Source: Nemania diffusa (taxonomy: Eukaryota > Ascomycota > Sordariomycetes > Xylariales > Xylariaceae). From it: a DNA stretch of 64,000 nucleotides. Positions within the stretch are counted from its first letter, which is position 1. Each line of letters opens with the position of its first letter. Made by a program: the position numbers and the translations under genes. Of this stretch, positions 26,554 to 38,180 are shown one piece after another. Below the pieces are notes generated by a model. It did not search any database. It worked only from the letters and a program-made list of their open reading frames with translations, and was not told where the DNA came from. The DNA is taken from positions 62,001 to 126,000 of the forward strand of contig JBBPUQ010000006.1 in NCBI GenBank assembly GCA_038501195.1. The letters are read 5' to 3'.

Positions 26554-28096
26554 ATGAATATATCGCTCTGGTTAGAAGGCATTGACGACGCGACCGTCGA
26601 GGATCGTCCAGCCCACAAACGCAAACGTCAACACTCCATTGAGAATGACGATACTTTCACCCACCCGTTCAACGCCCTGCCCAATACGCCTCCCTTCACC
26701 GCCAGGTCGTCTGCATCCGGTCTCGGCACCGCGCAGAAACGAAGTGCGGGCGAAACATGCAACAGCGATGACGATTCCCTCGATGACGCGACAGTTTCGA
26801 AAGATTCGAGACGATCCTCCCCGAAGCGACGATCCCGATCCAACAGTCCAACGAAGAATTCATGGGGCAACTTAGCACAATTCGAAAAACCAGTACTTAT
26901 GCAAGACATCGACGAAGGGGCCACCAATCTCCCTGTTGATGTGCAGAGTTTATACGATCAACTATGTCTAGCGATTGATAAGCAACGCGTGATTCCTTTT
27001 GAAGTTCAGGATCAAGTCGTTGCAATAGTAGGCAATCGAGCAGCGCGCGAACTCTCTCTACCGAGAGAAGGCGACGACAGAAGCGGAGAGCCTACATAAG
27101 CATTTGCGAAACATTTTGCACGAAGCCAAGGTCGCTGCTAAGAATGAATACCACGAAACGGGCTGGAACCACGCTGTGCACACCCCTTTGATCAAACTCG
27201 CCTACTCCTCGACCGAGCCGGAAGAGGGCTTCACTTTGCCACCACAAATCCCATCTTCGTCGTTTAGTTCGGACCGGTCAGCCAGTGCTCGCGTCGTCTA
27301 CACCATGTCCGCTACCATCCACAGAGAATACACACCGAGGAAGCGCATACTGCCAACAGCCCGGTTCGTCACGCGCAAGCTTCCGATCTCCACGCCCTCC
27401 GCCACGACCTCCTCCCCTGTACTTCCACTGTCCATCCCTCAACCACACACGCATGCTTCCATTGGGGTCGCTGGTTCGATATCTGGGTCTGTGCTCTCTG
27501 CCACGGCAAGATCAGAGTTTGAAGTAGATGGTGTCACCTACAATCGTAGCGATAGTAAGAAAGTCGACTACGCATTAGTGGTGGACATTAAGGACAATGC
27601 CCCTTTGCGCAAGGTCTTGAACTTTGTGTGGAATGAATGCCTCTACCGAAATGTACTGCCGCACATCAATCAGTCTTTGTATCTCCCTTTGCAGTTCAGT
27701 CCAATTGCCTGCTCCATTAAGACAAAAAGGGAGCTGAATCTCGCGAACCCTCTGGTACAACTCAGTACCTGGGTGGCGGCTTGGCATAAACGGATGCGCA
27801 TTCTGCGCAAATATCTCCTTGATACCGTCGACGAGCTAAGCAGTCAGAAATCGGCCGAGAATGCACGCCTTCCCACTACCCTCCTGATCAAAGTGGTGAA
27901 CCATGATTGGAGGCTGTATTTTGTCTGTGACAGGGGCAACTGTATCGATATCTGCGGCCCTGTTGAGATCGGCTCCACGTCCAACTTGATGAACATCTAT
28001 ATCCTGCTTACCACACTCGAAGCGATCAAGGATTGGATTGAGACGACATTTCGCCAGGGGCTCGAGGAATGGTTCATGTGCGAGAATCTTCAATGA
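26554..28096 (+). pseudogene. Frameshifted fungal PD-(D/E)XK nuclease-like gene
   Basis: Homologous along its length to the intact gene at 35371-36825. The 5' part is open in one frame to 27099 (starts MNISLWLEGIDD; conserved LPVDVQSLYDQL and VIPFEVQDQV). The 3' part is open in the next frame to 28096 (ETGWNHAVHTPLIKLAY, KKVDYALVVDI, WVAAWHKRM, DWRLYFVCD). The switch happens around 27040-27060, where CGCGCG and CTCTCTCT runs lie; loss of one dinucleotide would explain it. No intron with normal borders fits. The ExK position reads IKTK where the intact copy has IETK, so the expected catalytic Glu is Lys. Function of this fungal family is not established. A sequencing error is the main alternative for the frameshift. 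Confidence 0.75.
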
Positions 28097-29340
28097 TGAG
28101 CGCACCCCGTGCACTTGCATCTAGGATAGCTGATGGAGAAGTAGCGTCCTTTTCTCAAATCTGCTTACTGCAGTATGAGGTATCTACCTAAATGTAAATG
28201 TACCTACCTTCAATGTTAGCGTTGTCATGGTTGACTTCATGCGCAACCGCAACCGCGAGGGGTTGCCCAATCCGAGGAGGCAATCACTCGCGGTATTGTT
28301 GCAGTGTATTACCTCCCAGGCCTGGCAGAAACTCCCAAGCCTACACCCTTGGCCACCGGTAACACAGCCTCATCGCGAAGTCAAGAGCAATCGCCAAGTC
28401 GTGCGAAGACTGCAGCGAGGAAAGGTATGCATCACCCATATCCGTCTTCGTGTCTCGTCACCCATGCCGCCACTCGAGATCACAAGCAATATAATGGATT
28501 TAACAAGTGCTCATGTATATCAACAGCGATCTCAATCATGGCCATTGCGCCCCGCCTGAGAATATCCTGGCTACGTCGTCCGAGGTGGAGAAGCAGACCG
28601 CAACGCCATCTTTCGCGACTCCAGCTTGGCGCGCCCCCATGAAAGAACTACTCGAATCACGAACAGTGGAAAGGAAATGGTCGTAGACACCAAGTGCGAC
28701 CCCTTGCACTAATGATCAACTTTACTCTACACCAATAGACCCAGTGACACCGTCCATAAGTCCAGATGCAAATGCTTTCATCTGTTTTCGCTTCAGCCTC
28801 TCACGCCATAAACTTCCCATTATCTTCATCTTTTGCTCTTTTCATAACATCAACCTCTAATCAAGCGTTTGATGATTAGAAACTTGCCAAGTCAGAAATA
28901 CTCAGACCTATGTCGGCATCACCACGTCGATTTAGAACTCTGCCACGCCCGGAAAGCTCACATCCAACACAAGACCACACAGACGAGACAACACACAGGT
29001 CAATATCTCCGACTCCAACTATTCCTGCGCTTGTTAGGGGAACATCGCCCGTGCGCGGCGTTAACAATGCGACTTAAGCCTCTCAGGTTATGAGACTCAT
29101 CTTTAGGTCCATGTCAACCATCCTGATGCTGGCAAAAGAGAGCTCCCGGAGAATACTGTGTCCGAGCTTTTTGGGCCAATGCTTAAGCTGAGACCTCCGA
29201 GCTCTCAACAGCCATAACACACTTACGTAGCTCCAAAGACACCGAAGCGATATATCTTTCCTGCTCACGCGAGCGTATGATTGGGCAGTGGCCGAGATAA
29301 AGGGTTAGAGCAAGCAGGAAAAGATAGGCCATATTAACAG
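28097..29340. other. Intergenic, no supported gene
   Basis: Normal composition. Short ORFs such as 28227-28559 (plus strand, 110 codons, ATG start) give basic low-complexity products with no family resemblance and overlap other frames equally well. I see no RNA gene or clear mobile element. Confidence 0.5.
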
Positions 29341-29350
29341 CGCTACCCAC

Positions 29351-29432
29351 AGGTAAAGTCAGTCAAATAAACGGCTTTTGACGTGTTTTACCTTGATTGA
29401 TCGCAAAAAAAGGCTTGTTTGACTGACTTGCC
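29351..29432. repeat. Foldback (inverted-repeat) sequence, copy 2
   Basis: Left arm 29351-29379 and right arm 29406-29432 are complementary with small bulges, around a ~26-base spacer nearly identical to the one at 22550-22573. The stem core here is GTCAGTCAAA, where copy 1 has ACAAGTCAAA. The right arms match their own left arms in each copy. The sequence AGTCAGTCAATA recurs at 29872-29884, a possible second end of a larger element. Confidence 0.7.
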
Positions 29433-29595
29433 TAAATCTATTGACTGAATTGATTAAGTTAATTGACCAAGTAATTCAAGCAATGTATATAAAGAGTATA
29501 GATTGTAGAAAGCAAGGTAGGTGGTAGGTGTAGGTAGGTGTAAGTAGGTAAAAAGGTAGAGGTGGTTAGTAGGTAAGGTAGTAGAATGTAGGCTA

Positions 29596-29667
29596 GTGGC
29601 TAAGTTAGTGGCTAAGTAAGTGGCTAGGTAGGTGGCTAGGTAAGTGGCTGTGTACGTGGCTGAATAA
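29596..29667 (+). repeat. 12-bp minisatellite, six units
   Basis: Units begin GTGGCT at 29596, 29608, 29620, 29632, 29644 and 29656, followed by AAGTTA, AAGTAA, AGGTAG, AGGTAA, GTGTAC and GAATAA. The upstream stretch 29515-29590 is a looser GTAGGTAGGT-rich array. A minus-strand ORF across it (29454-29681) is only the translation of the repeat. Confidence 0.9.
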
Positions 29668-29689
29668 GTAGCGTTAAACACAGGGTGCC

Positions 29690-31225
29690 ACCTAGCCTAC
29701 CTAGGAAAAGAAGGCTTCTTTTTTACCAAAAAAAACAACAAAAAATATTTAAAAAATTAAGAAAATTAATTGGACTTAATTGTCAAGTACCAAGTCAGTT
29801 CGAGAATTATTACTTTACCTGCAATTAATTTAAACCCGATTATTTTGACTGGATTGGGTCAATTAATTGACAGTCAGTCAATACTGTACAACCTGGGTTC
29901 TACGCGATCCCAATCCTTCTATGGGAACTTCTCTTAGAGAAAGCTTTTTATTGATTCAACATCGTTCGTTGATTCGAGAAAGTTGATTGATTCAAGAAGG
30001 AACATAATAAGGTGCTCGAGAATGGCGCAGCCAGTGTACGAGAACTCTGAGAAAATGCCCATACAAGTGCCTAATCAAGATGAGGTTGTCGTCGTGAAGT
30101 CGTGACCAACAACAACTCCCTTGCAGTAACATCTCATATGCAACACGCAAGCCAAAATTTCATCCATTGCATAATTGACCTTCTAGCCAGGGTCCAAACA
30201 TCATATATACCACCATACACTACTTTGATCCATGATGCCATCAGACGAATGACATGACACAGCAGAACCTCGGTCCCCAGTGTTATTCGCGCACTCCAAC
30301 ACAAAGTGGTGCATCCTATTTCTATCGAAATCATACCTATGACAATTCCGGCGCCATCGCCGGTCTACTCCTGTTTGAACTGTTACTTTCCGCATGCACT
30401 GTTCTCTTAGCACTAGCAAGGTTTGATTTTTCAAATGAATAGCACTGCTACTATTATTGAACAAGGCTGGCTCAAAAAACCTAATTTCTATTATTCACCG
30501 GTTCAAAACTGCGTGCAATTAGGGCTGCATACGCCTACTTGTTCCAGTGACGAAGCTTACCAACCTATGTTTTGCATATTTTATAGATAAAGTCCGTTGA
30601 CTGCGCTATGTATGTTTACTTTAGCTGCTTCGCTTGAGCGCTCAACTCCGAGAACTAGCGAGCAGGCATTGCAATGAGGGAGACGGTCGAAGGACAAGGG
30701 CGTAGTTGCAGCTCGCGAGGTAGACATTAAGATAGGAGGAGAAGGGCCGAAGGTTGAGGGGTAGAATGTCATTTTTTTATGCTTAAGGCGGGGTATTATA
30801 CTCGTGAAAAGAGGGCTGGCGAAGCTGAACTATGTGGCTCGGCCTATGCTGAGATCATACGGAGAAAAGAGGACGGACACGAGCTTTGAATCGTTAAGCC
30901 GTTGGTTGCGGGCAAGTCAAGGGAGACTGCAACTACTGATACAATACCCAAGGGTATTACGTCTCTTTCTAAGAACAAGCCAAAGCAGAGAAGATAAAGT
31001 TGCTATCTCGCTAGAATCATTCAGATTTGTTCATAATTGCTATCACTGGCTACAGGGTGTGATCGAGGGGCAGCCTACTATCTCATATCTGTAGTAGAAA
31101 CGACACTAGTATTATCTGCATTTAGGCATTAACAGAACTTAGTTGTGCTTCGATGAAAAACGTAAGTAGGCATCGTATATATTGCTCGGCTATGCAGTGT
31201 AACCCGTAATAACTACTTAGCTAGT
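29690..31225. other. Gene-free, possible retroelement remnant
   Basis: From about 29870 to 30060 the sequence contains ATTGATTCAA-type words repeated three times and then GAATGGCGCAGCCAGTG, which loosely recalls the end of an LTR followed by a primer-binding site. No second LTR or gag/pol coding follows. The rest (30060-31225) holds no recognisable gene; the 96-codon ORF at 30804-31094 starts with GTG and resembles nothing I know. Confidence 0.3.
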
Positions 31226-31505
31226 CAAACGAAGCGTGCAACGCACACACTATGTACTCTAGAGCACTGGCCATGGCTACAACGATCACTTTCGGAGTTT
31301 TAAGGGCATAGAAACAAGCATTCTGGTAACGCAATAGTATATTTTGGTGCAGCAGGCCCGCGAAGGGGCTGCTGCAAAAGCCGTCTCTGTGTAAGAGAAG
31401 TACTAGCTTCGGCTAACTAACTTGAATAGAAAAAAAGAAAAACTAGGCCTTGATGACCTAATCAACCTATTCCCATGTCGCCCACGCCGTCTCACAAGCA
31501 ACTAA
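31226..31505 (+). repeat. Diverged dispersed repeat, copy 1 (partner at 56171)
   Basis: Collinear with 56171-56465 in the same orientation. Shared blocks include CGTGCAA..CACACAC, ACTCTAGA, ACTGGCCA, and near the right end ACTAGG..TGA..TAATC and CGCCCAC..CGTCTCA. The divergence is general rather than only C-to-T. Each copy lies just beyond the 3' end of a minus-strand gene (the lipase here, the flavoprotein near the other). Identity unknown; an old transposon tail is likely. Confidence 0.6.
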
Positions 31506-31626
31506 ATCTACGACGAAGACAGAAATAGCGACCAACTTATGTTGAATAGTTGTCACAATACGGCACAAAGAAACGCGAACTCTGGGGTCAGCTCTTTTGA
31601 CTTACTCCCTAAGTGATGCCCACATA

Positions 31627-32781
31627 TCATTCTCGAGCTTGAGAAGCATTATGGGCACTTATTCGCTTCGAAAGCCTCTCCTCAAACTGATTCATGAAAT
31701 CGGTGATACCTATTTCATCCCAGTAAGCACAGACATGCCCATTGCCAACCACCTTTCTTAATTCATCCTCATTAATGATTGGGTCTGGGGGTGTTGGGCC
31801 GGTGAACTGCTGCCCCGGAAGAGGAGTATACCGTATTTTAGAAAGGTATGACACGAGCTTGGCTAACCCCACTGCGTTAGAGACCTTCTGTTCGAGGGCC
31901 TGGTCTTGGATGTGAATAATCTTGTCTGTGATATTGTCCAAATTCCTGTCGTCCTCTGCGTGTACAGACCAAGCCTGAGGAACAATGTCGAACTCATTAT
32001 AATAGTCCGTGTTGTATACCCGGTAGTCTGTGGCCGATTCAGGGTCTTTTACGAAGGTCGCAGCATAGTCCGCAGCGAACTTCTCGTTTCCAGGGGAAAC
32101 ACCGGCGGAAGGTAGGACCTTCAAGTTGCTGCTGTCAACCAATCCCGACTTAGCCAAGCCCATGGCAACCAATGGCGCCAGAGCTCCTCCGAGACTGTGG
32201 CCGGTAACGACAATAGTATAGCTTGGGTCTAAGGTTCTCAAATATTGATCGATGCGGATGACTTCGCCATATCGCGTGCTTGAATTATTCATCACATTCC
32301 AAGCGCCAACACAGATACCTTTGGCGCAAAATGGAAGGGTAGAGGCAGTTTCTTCTGTTGGCGCCGATTGGTGTGGCTCAGGGATGCCGGCAGGCGACCA
32401 GAGCTCAACCCAGGCATCGAAATTGACGACTTCAGAGACAACAAGGTCTTGATAGATGTCTGCATCCGAATTTGAGGCAGTGCCTGCAATAGCAATAACA
32501 CAGACCATTTGGGTGTTATCAACGGCCGCAAACCATACGTTGTCTGGTCCTCTTTTATCGCTTTCATCGCCTGTATCCTCGTCCTCTGGATTGAGCTCTT
32601 GATAGACTCTAGGTCCCCATGAAATGGACCAGCTGCCTGGCAGTTTTGGGAGGGCCTCGTCCAAACATTCTTTCAGTTTGTCTTGGAGAATTTGTTCTGG
32701 GCCTGTCTGGTTTGACACAAGTCCTGTCATCATAGACAAGCAATAGATTTGTTGGAATAGGTTGAAATCGTAGTCCCCCAT
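31627..32781 (-). CDS. Lipase class 3 family hydrolase
   Basis: A 384-residue single-exon protein of the alpha/beta-hydrolase Lipase_3 family, expected to hydrolyse acylglycerols or related esters. The nucleophile elbow is GHSLGG with Ser196. The likely acid is Asp265 in NEFDIVPQ and the likely histidine is His349 in GNGHVCAY, giving a full triad in the usual order. The strand before the elbow (YTIVVTGHSLGGA) is typical. There is no signal peptide or transmembrane segment at the ATG-initiated N-terminus (MGDYDFNLFQQ), so an intracellular location is likely, unlike the secreted Rhizomucor-type lipases. It stands alone, with no obvious operational partner nearby. Confidence 0.88.
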   Translation of the reverse strand: MGDYDFNLFQQIYCLSMMTGLVSNQTGPEQILQDKLKECLDEALPKLPGSWSISWGPRVYQELNPEDEDTGDESDKRGPDNVWFAAVDNTQMVCVIAIAGTASNSDADIYQDLVVSEVVNFDAWVELWSPAGIPEPHQSAPTEETASTLPFCAKGICVGAWNVMNNSSTRYGEVIRIDQYLRTLDPSYTIVVTGHSLGGALAPLVAMGLAKSGLVDSSNLKVLPSAGVSPGNEKFAADYAATFVKDPESATDYRVYNTDYYNEFDIVPQAWSVHAEDDRNLDNITDKIIHIQDQALEQKVSNAVGLAKLVSYLSKIRYTPLPGQQFTGPTPPDPIINEDELRKVVGNGHVCAYWDEIGITDFMNQFEERLSKRISAHNASQARE

Positions 32782-35370
32782 TGTATAGCAGAGAAATGAC
32801 TTGTGAGAGAAAAAGCTTTGGGGCGATGGGTGTAACTAGAACTGTGAACAAGCGCTTGGGTTAAGGAGAAGTATTATTCTGTTGATAGTCGAGCTCTGTG
32901 ATCTCCCTTTTATCTTTTTTCCGAGCCTAGGAATATAGCATATTGCCTCTTAGAGATTTATTCTGAAAGACTTAATTTATTCCAAAACAATTTCGGTCAT
33001 ACAACTGAGGGGTATTTTAGGTTCCCTCCAATAACTTTGATTTTGAGCCGACATGAGTAAGCCGACCTCATACGTGTAGTAACAGAGTATCAATTTTAAA
33101 AATTACTTTTAATCAAATCGGCCTAAGACTCGGGCGATGATCTGCGGTTTACCGGCCCAGTTGCTTCAGGTATAGCTACTCACGTCAAACGGCTCTAGGT
33201 TAATGCCACTGGTGCGGTAAGAGAGTGTCGACCATATAAGGCCCTCGGCTACTCCCGAAGATCTATTACTATAAAACATCCTTGGCACAACTTTGTTTTC
33301 GTTGTGTAATGTCTTCAACCCCTCAATGCGGCTAGTCGCCTCTATTCCACATTGTTGTAACCACATGGAACGAGGCCGGCTGCTGTAAATCATATGGGAT
33401 CATGTAGCAGGTACTGCAGAGAAAGGTACATACAGAATACATATTCAAGAATAGGATGTTAGTTGCTTTTGTTTTAGCCAAGTTATCTATGCGTAGCCTT
33501 AGTCGATATAGCCAAGAATCTATCTCCGTTAAGACCCACGAGATGCCATACCTGTATTGTAGACTGTTTACACAGCATCGGGCCTGTTCTCAAAAAAAGA
33601 AAAAGACGAGTCAATAATGTCTCTTGATTAGGTTATCTGCAGCGAAAATCGAAATACTAAGGCGGTCTTAGAATCAATCCCGCAGAGAACCTAGTATTAT
33701 TAGTCGGATTTTTTATATTCACAGGCAGCCCTGAACCATTAGTGCCATGTTCGATCGCCGTGCTGCATATCCAGCATTACAGACTAGCTGATAGAAATTC
33801 TTAAGAAAAATACGGCTTAGGATGCGCATTCAATCGGCTCACTTATCATCCCTCGTAATTCTTACGGCAGCCAGCTTAAAACTCAATATGAATTAGTCAT
33901 CAATAGCCACTCCTAAAATAAGTAGAACAAGCGCCTTCAACGGCTTTGTGTTCCTCGTGTGTTTATACATGTATTCATTATATCCGAACCAATAAAATAC
34001 AAGTCATGTATCACTACATCTAGTGTGTGAGTTACTCAAGGATTAAACGTGATACGGTGTCGTTCAACAAATACGTGGGACATCTGAACGACGTGCGTGA
34101 GTTGTGGAATGCTCAGGTGGTATTAAGTAATATGGATGCTCGCTTATGCGCCAAGAGTCAAAAGAGAAGAGAGGGCGGAGGGGAGATTCATCAATTAAAA
34201 ATTGCTGCACGATTTATCAAGGCCAAAGTATATATTACCTCTGCTTTCTACGATTAAGATTCTGTCATACTTTGTTTAAAAACCAGCTCATAACAACATT
34301 CACTCTCAAGAGGTCATTAGTAAATACTCGGTATTCTAGATCGAATCTTGGGGCGACTTCCGTCTCAACCAGTATCTCTAGTATGTCTAGCTTAACGCGT
34401 ACTAAATTCGCTCTAGAAAAAGAACATAAAGTGGAATTACTAGATATTTTAACCAATTATTACAAGTTCGTCGAGAATGCACAATGCCAGTTAGTTTGTT
34501 AATTCTTATGCATGAGCTTTTGGATAACGTAATATCTTTCATTGCGCAGCCAGGTTACCGCTGGAATCTAAATCTCGGATGAACTACAGAATACGGTTGG
34601 TCATGCATTTTTTCAGCTAGCACAAGATCTGCGCATTGATACGAATTGATACATTTTAGCATATTGGTGACTGGCAACAGCCATATCAGAGACCGAATGT
34701 GTAAAATCAAGTGCAATCATCATCTGCAATTTAGGCGATTTTGACACATTATCTCCTTTAGTTCTCAGTGATTAATTCAATATTCTCATGACTTAGCACT
34801 GCAGGGATAGATAAATAATCTAAGTTAAGTTGGAGGTGGTGCTATATGATGAAATGAAGGGTATATGAGCGTACTATTCAGCTTACTGACTATGGCAAAA
34901 AGGTGGGAGGACCTGCTATGTACACAAATGAGATGTCTGAGCCCATTTACTCTGAAATCCTACACAGTACATGGAGTAACTCCTTAACCTAACATACTTT
35001 CAACACTACTGACTACCTAGGTACCCCCAGGCACCGCTATATAAATAGTGGAATAGCGGGACATTCTGCATATGCAAGATATACCAAATAAAGCAATTAC
35101 CCGAGCCAAATACTGTGATTTCATTGGACTATCTTGCAGTATTTAGTTATGCGATAGTCAAAGGGATATCCCAAGGCACCTCCCACGCACGGCCGTTGAG
35201 CGCTGGTTAGGAGAGATTAGTGGCCGCAACTTCGACTCCGTTCGCCTAAGACTTTAATACCTATTTCTAAGGCAGGGCTAGAACAATTGATGCAGCTATT
35301 ATCTACTGCGAGGTCGAACAGTCGGTCCAGACAAGGGTGAGTGAGCAATCTTAGTACTGAAGTAGTTGCT
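32782..35370. other. Intergenic, no supported gene
   Basis: About 2.6 kb of moderately AT-rich DNA. ORFs at 34027-34257 and 34146-34502 (plus) overlap in different frames and match nothing I recognise. I see no RNA gene, tandem array or inverted repeat worth marking. Confidence 0.5.
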
Positions 35371-36825
35371 TTAACTCTTGTCGCATAGAACCCACGTCTT
35401 AATGCTAGCACAAAAAGTTGTTCTAACCCATTTCCCAATAGCCTCAAGCGAGGTTAGCAGTACATAGGCACTCAACAAATTCTTCGTGGATCCTAAACTG
35501 ATGGGACCATATATGCTAACAGAGGACTGGTTGTCGCAGGCAAAGTAGACCTCCCACTCGAATGAGTTGACTGCGATTAAGGGTACAGATACAAGTCTTG
35601 TGCGAAATAGCTGTACTCGCTCTTCGGCAGTGAGCTTTACAGTTTGAGACCTGAAGGTACGGACCTGTAACATGCGTTCATGCCATGCGGCCACCCAGAT
35701 GCCGAGCTGCAGTAGAGGATCACGTGCTGAAGATTTTACTTTGGTCTCAATAATCACGGCCACTGGGTTATATCGGAGTGGGAGGTACTCTGTTTGATTG
35801 AAATGAGTCCCGTGCCCAGAGACACCCATATCTAGGACCGTGTCATGGATCACAGTTTTCAGCTTCGCGTCGGCAATGTTCGCAACTAAAACATAGTCAA
35901 CCTTCTTACCATCGCTATTGTTTTGATGCTGAGTATCCGAGTCCTCGGACTGCGCCACGCTGCTGCTATTTGGGACTGACCAGGCCAGAGAGGCGGTATC
36001 GGATCCGGCGTCAATGCGCCGTCTCAGTTTAGGGACGCAATTTTTTGCAATGACAGCAGCCATGGCCGGCTCAATAGCAACCTGTGCTCCAACCATTCCG
36101 AATGCCAGATTCAATACAGGGGTATGAACAAGGTGGTTCCACGCCGCTTCATGGCGTCCTTGTTCTGACGACGACTTCGCTATATTGACGATACTGCAGA
36201 CTCTTGCCAATGTTGCCTCGGCAGCCGAGGCGCCACCAGCCGTTTCCGACACTCGGAAAAATCTCGGACGGGTGGCGCCATCGCCCATCAGGGAGGAGAC
36301 TTGGTCTCGGACCTCTTTAGGGATAATCTCCTCTTGATGTACGGTAGCGTTCTCAATGGCAAAGTATAGCGACTTGATATCGTTTGGAAGAACGGCGGTT
36401 GGGTTATCGGCGGTAAATTCTTGCCTGTAAACGGGCTTATCGAGAAGTTCTAGATCGGCCGATGTTTTAAAGCAAGGTTTTGTTGGACTTGGGGTTCGTT
36501 TGAGCTGTTTTAGGGGAGGCATCAACGGAACACTGAATTCGAGGGCAGCTACCATGCCAGACGCGCTGTTATTATCCATCTTACCTCCGTCTCTTTTCCG
36601 GTCGTGATTGGATTCATCTCTAGCTATTTCTATGCTGCTCGTCTCTGGGGGCGTCTGCGGCAGAGCAGGATCATGACAATGTTCGGTCGCGTCAGAGACT
36701 AGCTGGTCGTACTTGTAGCGGGCGCGTTTAGGCCGAGGTGGAGGGCTCGGTGGGTGGCTCGTCGGCAATGGATCTGCGGGCGGCAATGACTCAATCCAGT
36801 GTTGGATCTTACGAATGTCCAGCAT
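35371..36825 (-). CDS. Fungal PD-(D/E)XK nuclease-like protein (intact copy)
   Basis: A 484-residue single-exon protein of a fungal family annotated as PD-(D/E)XK nuclease-like; I recognise it from its architecture. It has a short N-terminal helix motif (MLDIRKIQHWIESLP), a long Pro/Ser-rich disordered stretch (about 20-115), then the conserved body: LPNDIKSLYFAIENA, IIPKEVRDQV, EAAWNHLVHTPVLNLAF, KKVDYVLVANI (Asp310), VAVIIETK (Glu360, Lys362), LGIWVAAWHERM and a C-terminal EVYFACD..ISIYGPISLGSTKNLLSAYVLL-like region. Asp310 with Glu360-x-Lys362 could form the nuclease core. The biological role is unknown. The ATG at 36825 is preferred over an upstream TTG. Its frameshifted relative lies 7 kb to the left on the other strand. 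Confidence 0.8.
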   Translation of the reverse strand: MLDIRKIQHWIESLPPADPLPTSHPPSPPPRPKRARYKYDQLVSDATEHCHDPALPQTPPETSSIEIARDESNHDRKRDGGKMDNNSASGMVAALEFSVPLMPPLKQLKRTPSPTKPCFKTSADLELLDKPVYRQEFTADNPTAVLPNDIKSLYFAIENATVHQEEIIPKEVRDQVSSLMGDGATRPRFFRVSETAGGASAAEATLARVCSIVNIAKSSSEQGRHEAAWNHLVHTPVLNLAFGMVGAQVAIEPAMAAVIAKNCVPKLRRRIDAGSDTASLAWSVPNSSSVAQSEDSDTQHQNNSDGKKVDYVLVANIADAKLKTVIHDTVLDMGVSGHGTHFNQTEYLPLRYNPVAVIIETKVKSSARDPLLQLGIWVAAWHERMLQVRTFRSQTVKLTAEERVQLFRTRLVSVPLIAVNSFEWEVYFACDNQSSVSIYGPISLGSTKNLLSAYVLLTSLEAIGKWVRTTFCASIKTWVLCDKS

Positions 36826-38180
36826 AGCGACATAGCTGTGGTAATGTAATAAGGTGCAAAGGGGAAGCAATGATAGATCTTCTTAATATAGTAGGTAGTG
36901 CTACATGTGAGAAAAGAGAGGCGCATTGGCAGTGTGGGGTAATTGGGAAGCGCTACCACAGCTGATGTTAGATTTAAGCTTACAGATAAGCGTTGTAACC
37001 TGACGTAACATGGTACGGCATCGACAAAGTTTATATTTCGAGTTTTACTATTTCTGCCGCGAGGATAGAAATTCTCGCATGTATTCGCGATGGCAGACCT
37101 CTATCTAAGATTGGTCTTGCTGTAAACCTCCTTCTTTTCACTAGCTCTGGCTTAAGGCTGCATATATTCCATTTTGGGAGATCTCCACTAGCACAAATGG
37201 CGCGCTACATGAAGAGAAAGTGTCCAAAGCCATTATTAGGAACTATTAATCCCAAGTTTAAAGTTTTTAACAGAATCGCTAATCTTCCCTGGACTAAGAC
37301 ACATATAAGCCAGAACTTTTACAGCTAGTGGTTTTTTTATTTATAAAGCTATGCTAAAGCTTAAGCTTAAAAACAACTGTATTTTATTTTTATTTTTATT
37401 AAAAGATGGAAAGTATTACAATCTTAAATAAATAATTTTAGTTTACACGATTTTCCAAAGCGATCGCTTTTCGGGAGTCCCTGTAAAATCGTTTGAGGGC
37501 CTTGTGACCCTTGTTCTCCAATAGCCTCACCAATACCCTGAGGGGGTCTTATACGAATCTAGGGATGCCATGAATGAGGGTTTTACCGAAGTCGGAGGTC
37601 CTTGGTTGCCGCTAAGAGAGGCCGTTTGCTGTGTGACACACGGTCGTTACGCATCATTCAACTTCCGCCAAGTTACATAATACTCTCCACGACTTCAAGC
37701 AGACATATGGCAGGTGCTTCGACATCAGCAAACCACGGACCATATGCTGACATTGTGACGGGGAAAACGACGCCGTTTATACTCCTCCAGTATTAACGGT
37801 ATAATTATATTGTAATTGTTGATCTGCGATAAAGTGGGCACTGGGCGGCAACTTGCCGCCGGCAAGGCTTAAGGTTGTTTTCTACAAGTGAGACTAGACA
37901 TAAGACATTTCGGAGGACTTGGGAAGTGCCTTGCTGTTGTTACTATTCTTAGGGAATCTTGTATGAGTTAGGTAGTCTAGCAATCACCAAACAAATTGCT
38001 CAGTTGGGGTCTACCCCAATCCGCGCCACCATAAACCGAACATGTCAAACCAAGCCGCAGCTAGTTTTTCTCAGCCTTCATTTCCTCTCTACAGCTGCAC
38101 CAAACCCAACGTTGGATATGTGGAATCATACATAATGAATAACTCTTGAGCAGCCAACGCCTTTTCTTTATCCCCTAGTC
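36826..38180. other. Divergent spacer between the nuclease-like and kinase genes
   Basis: About 1.35 kb with no gene. A short AT-rich patch (37330-37440) may be a small decayed repeat. The 64-codon ORF at 37602-37796 is unsupported. Core promoters for both flanking genes should lie here, but no specific box stands out. Confidence 0.5.

Noticed and set aside
29454..29681. Minus-strand ORF with regular Thr-Tyr-Leu-Ala pattern
   Set aside because: It is the translation of the 12-bp minisatellite, not a repeat protein.
34027..34502. Two overlapping plus-strand ORFs
   Set aside because: Different frames over the same DNA, non-ATG start for the first, no recognisable motifs.
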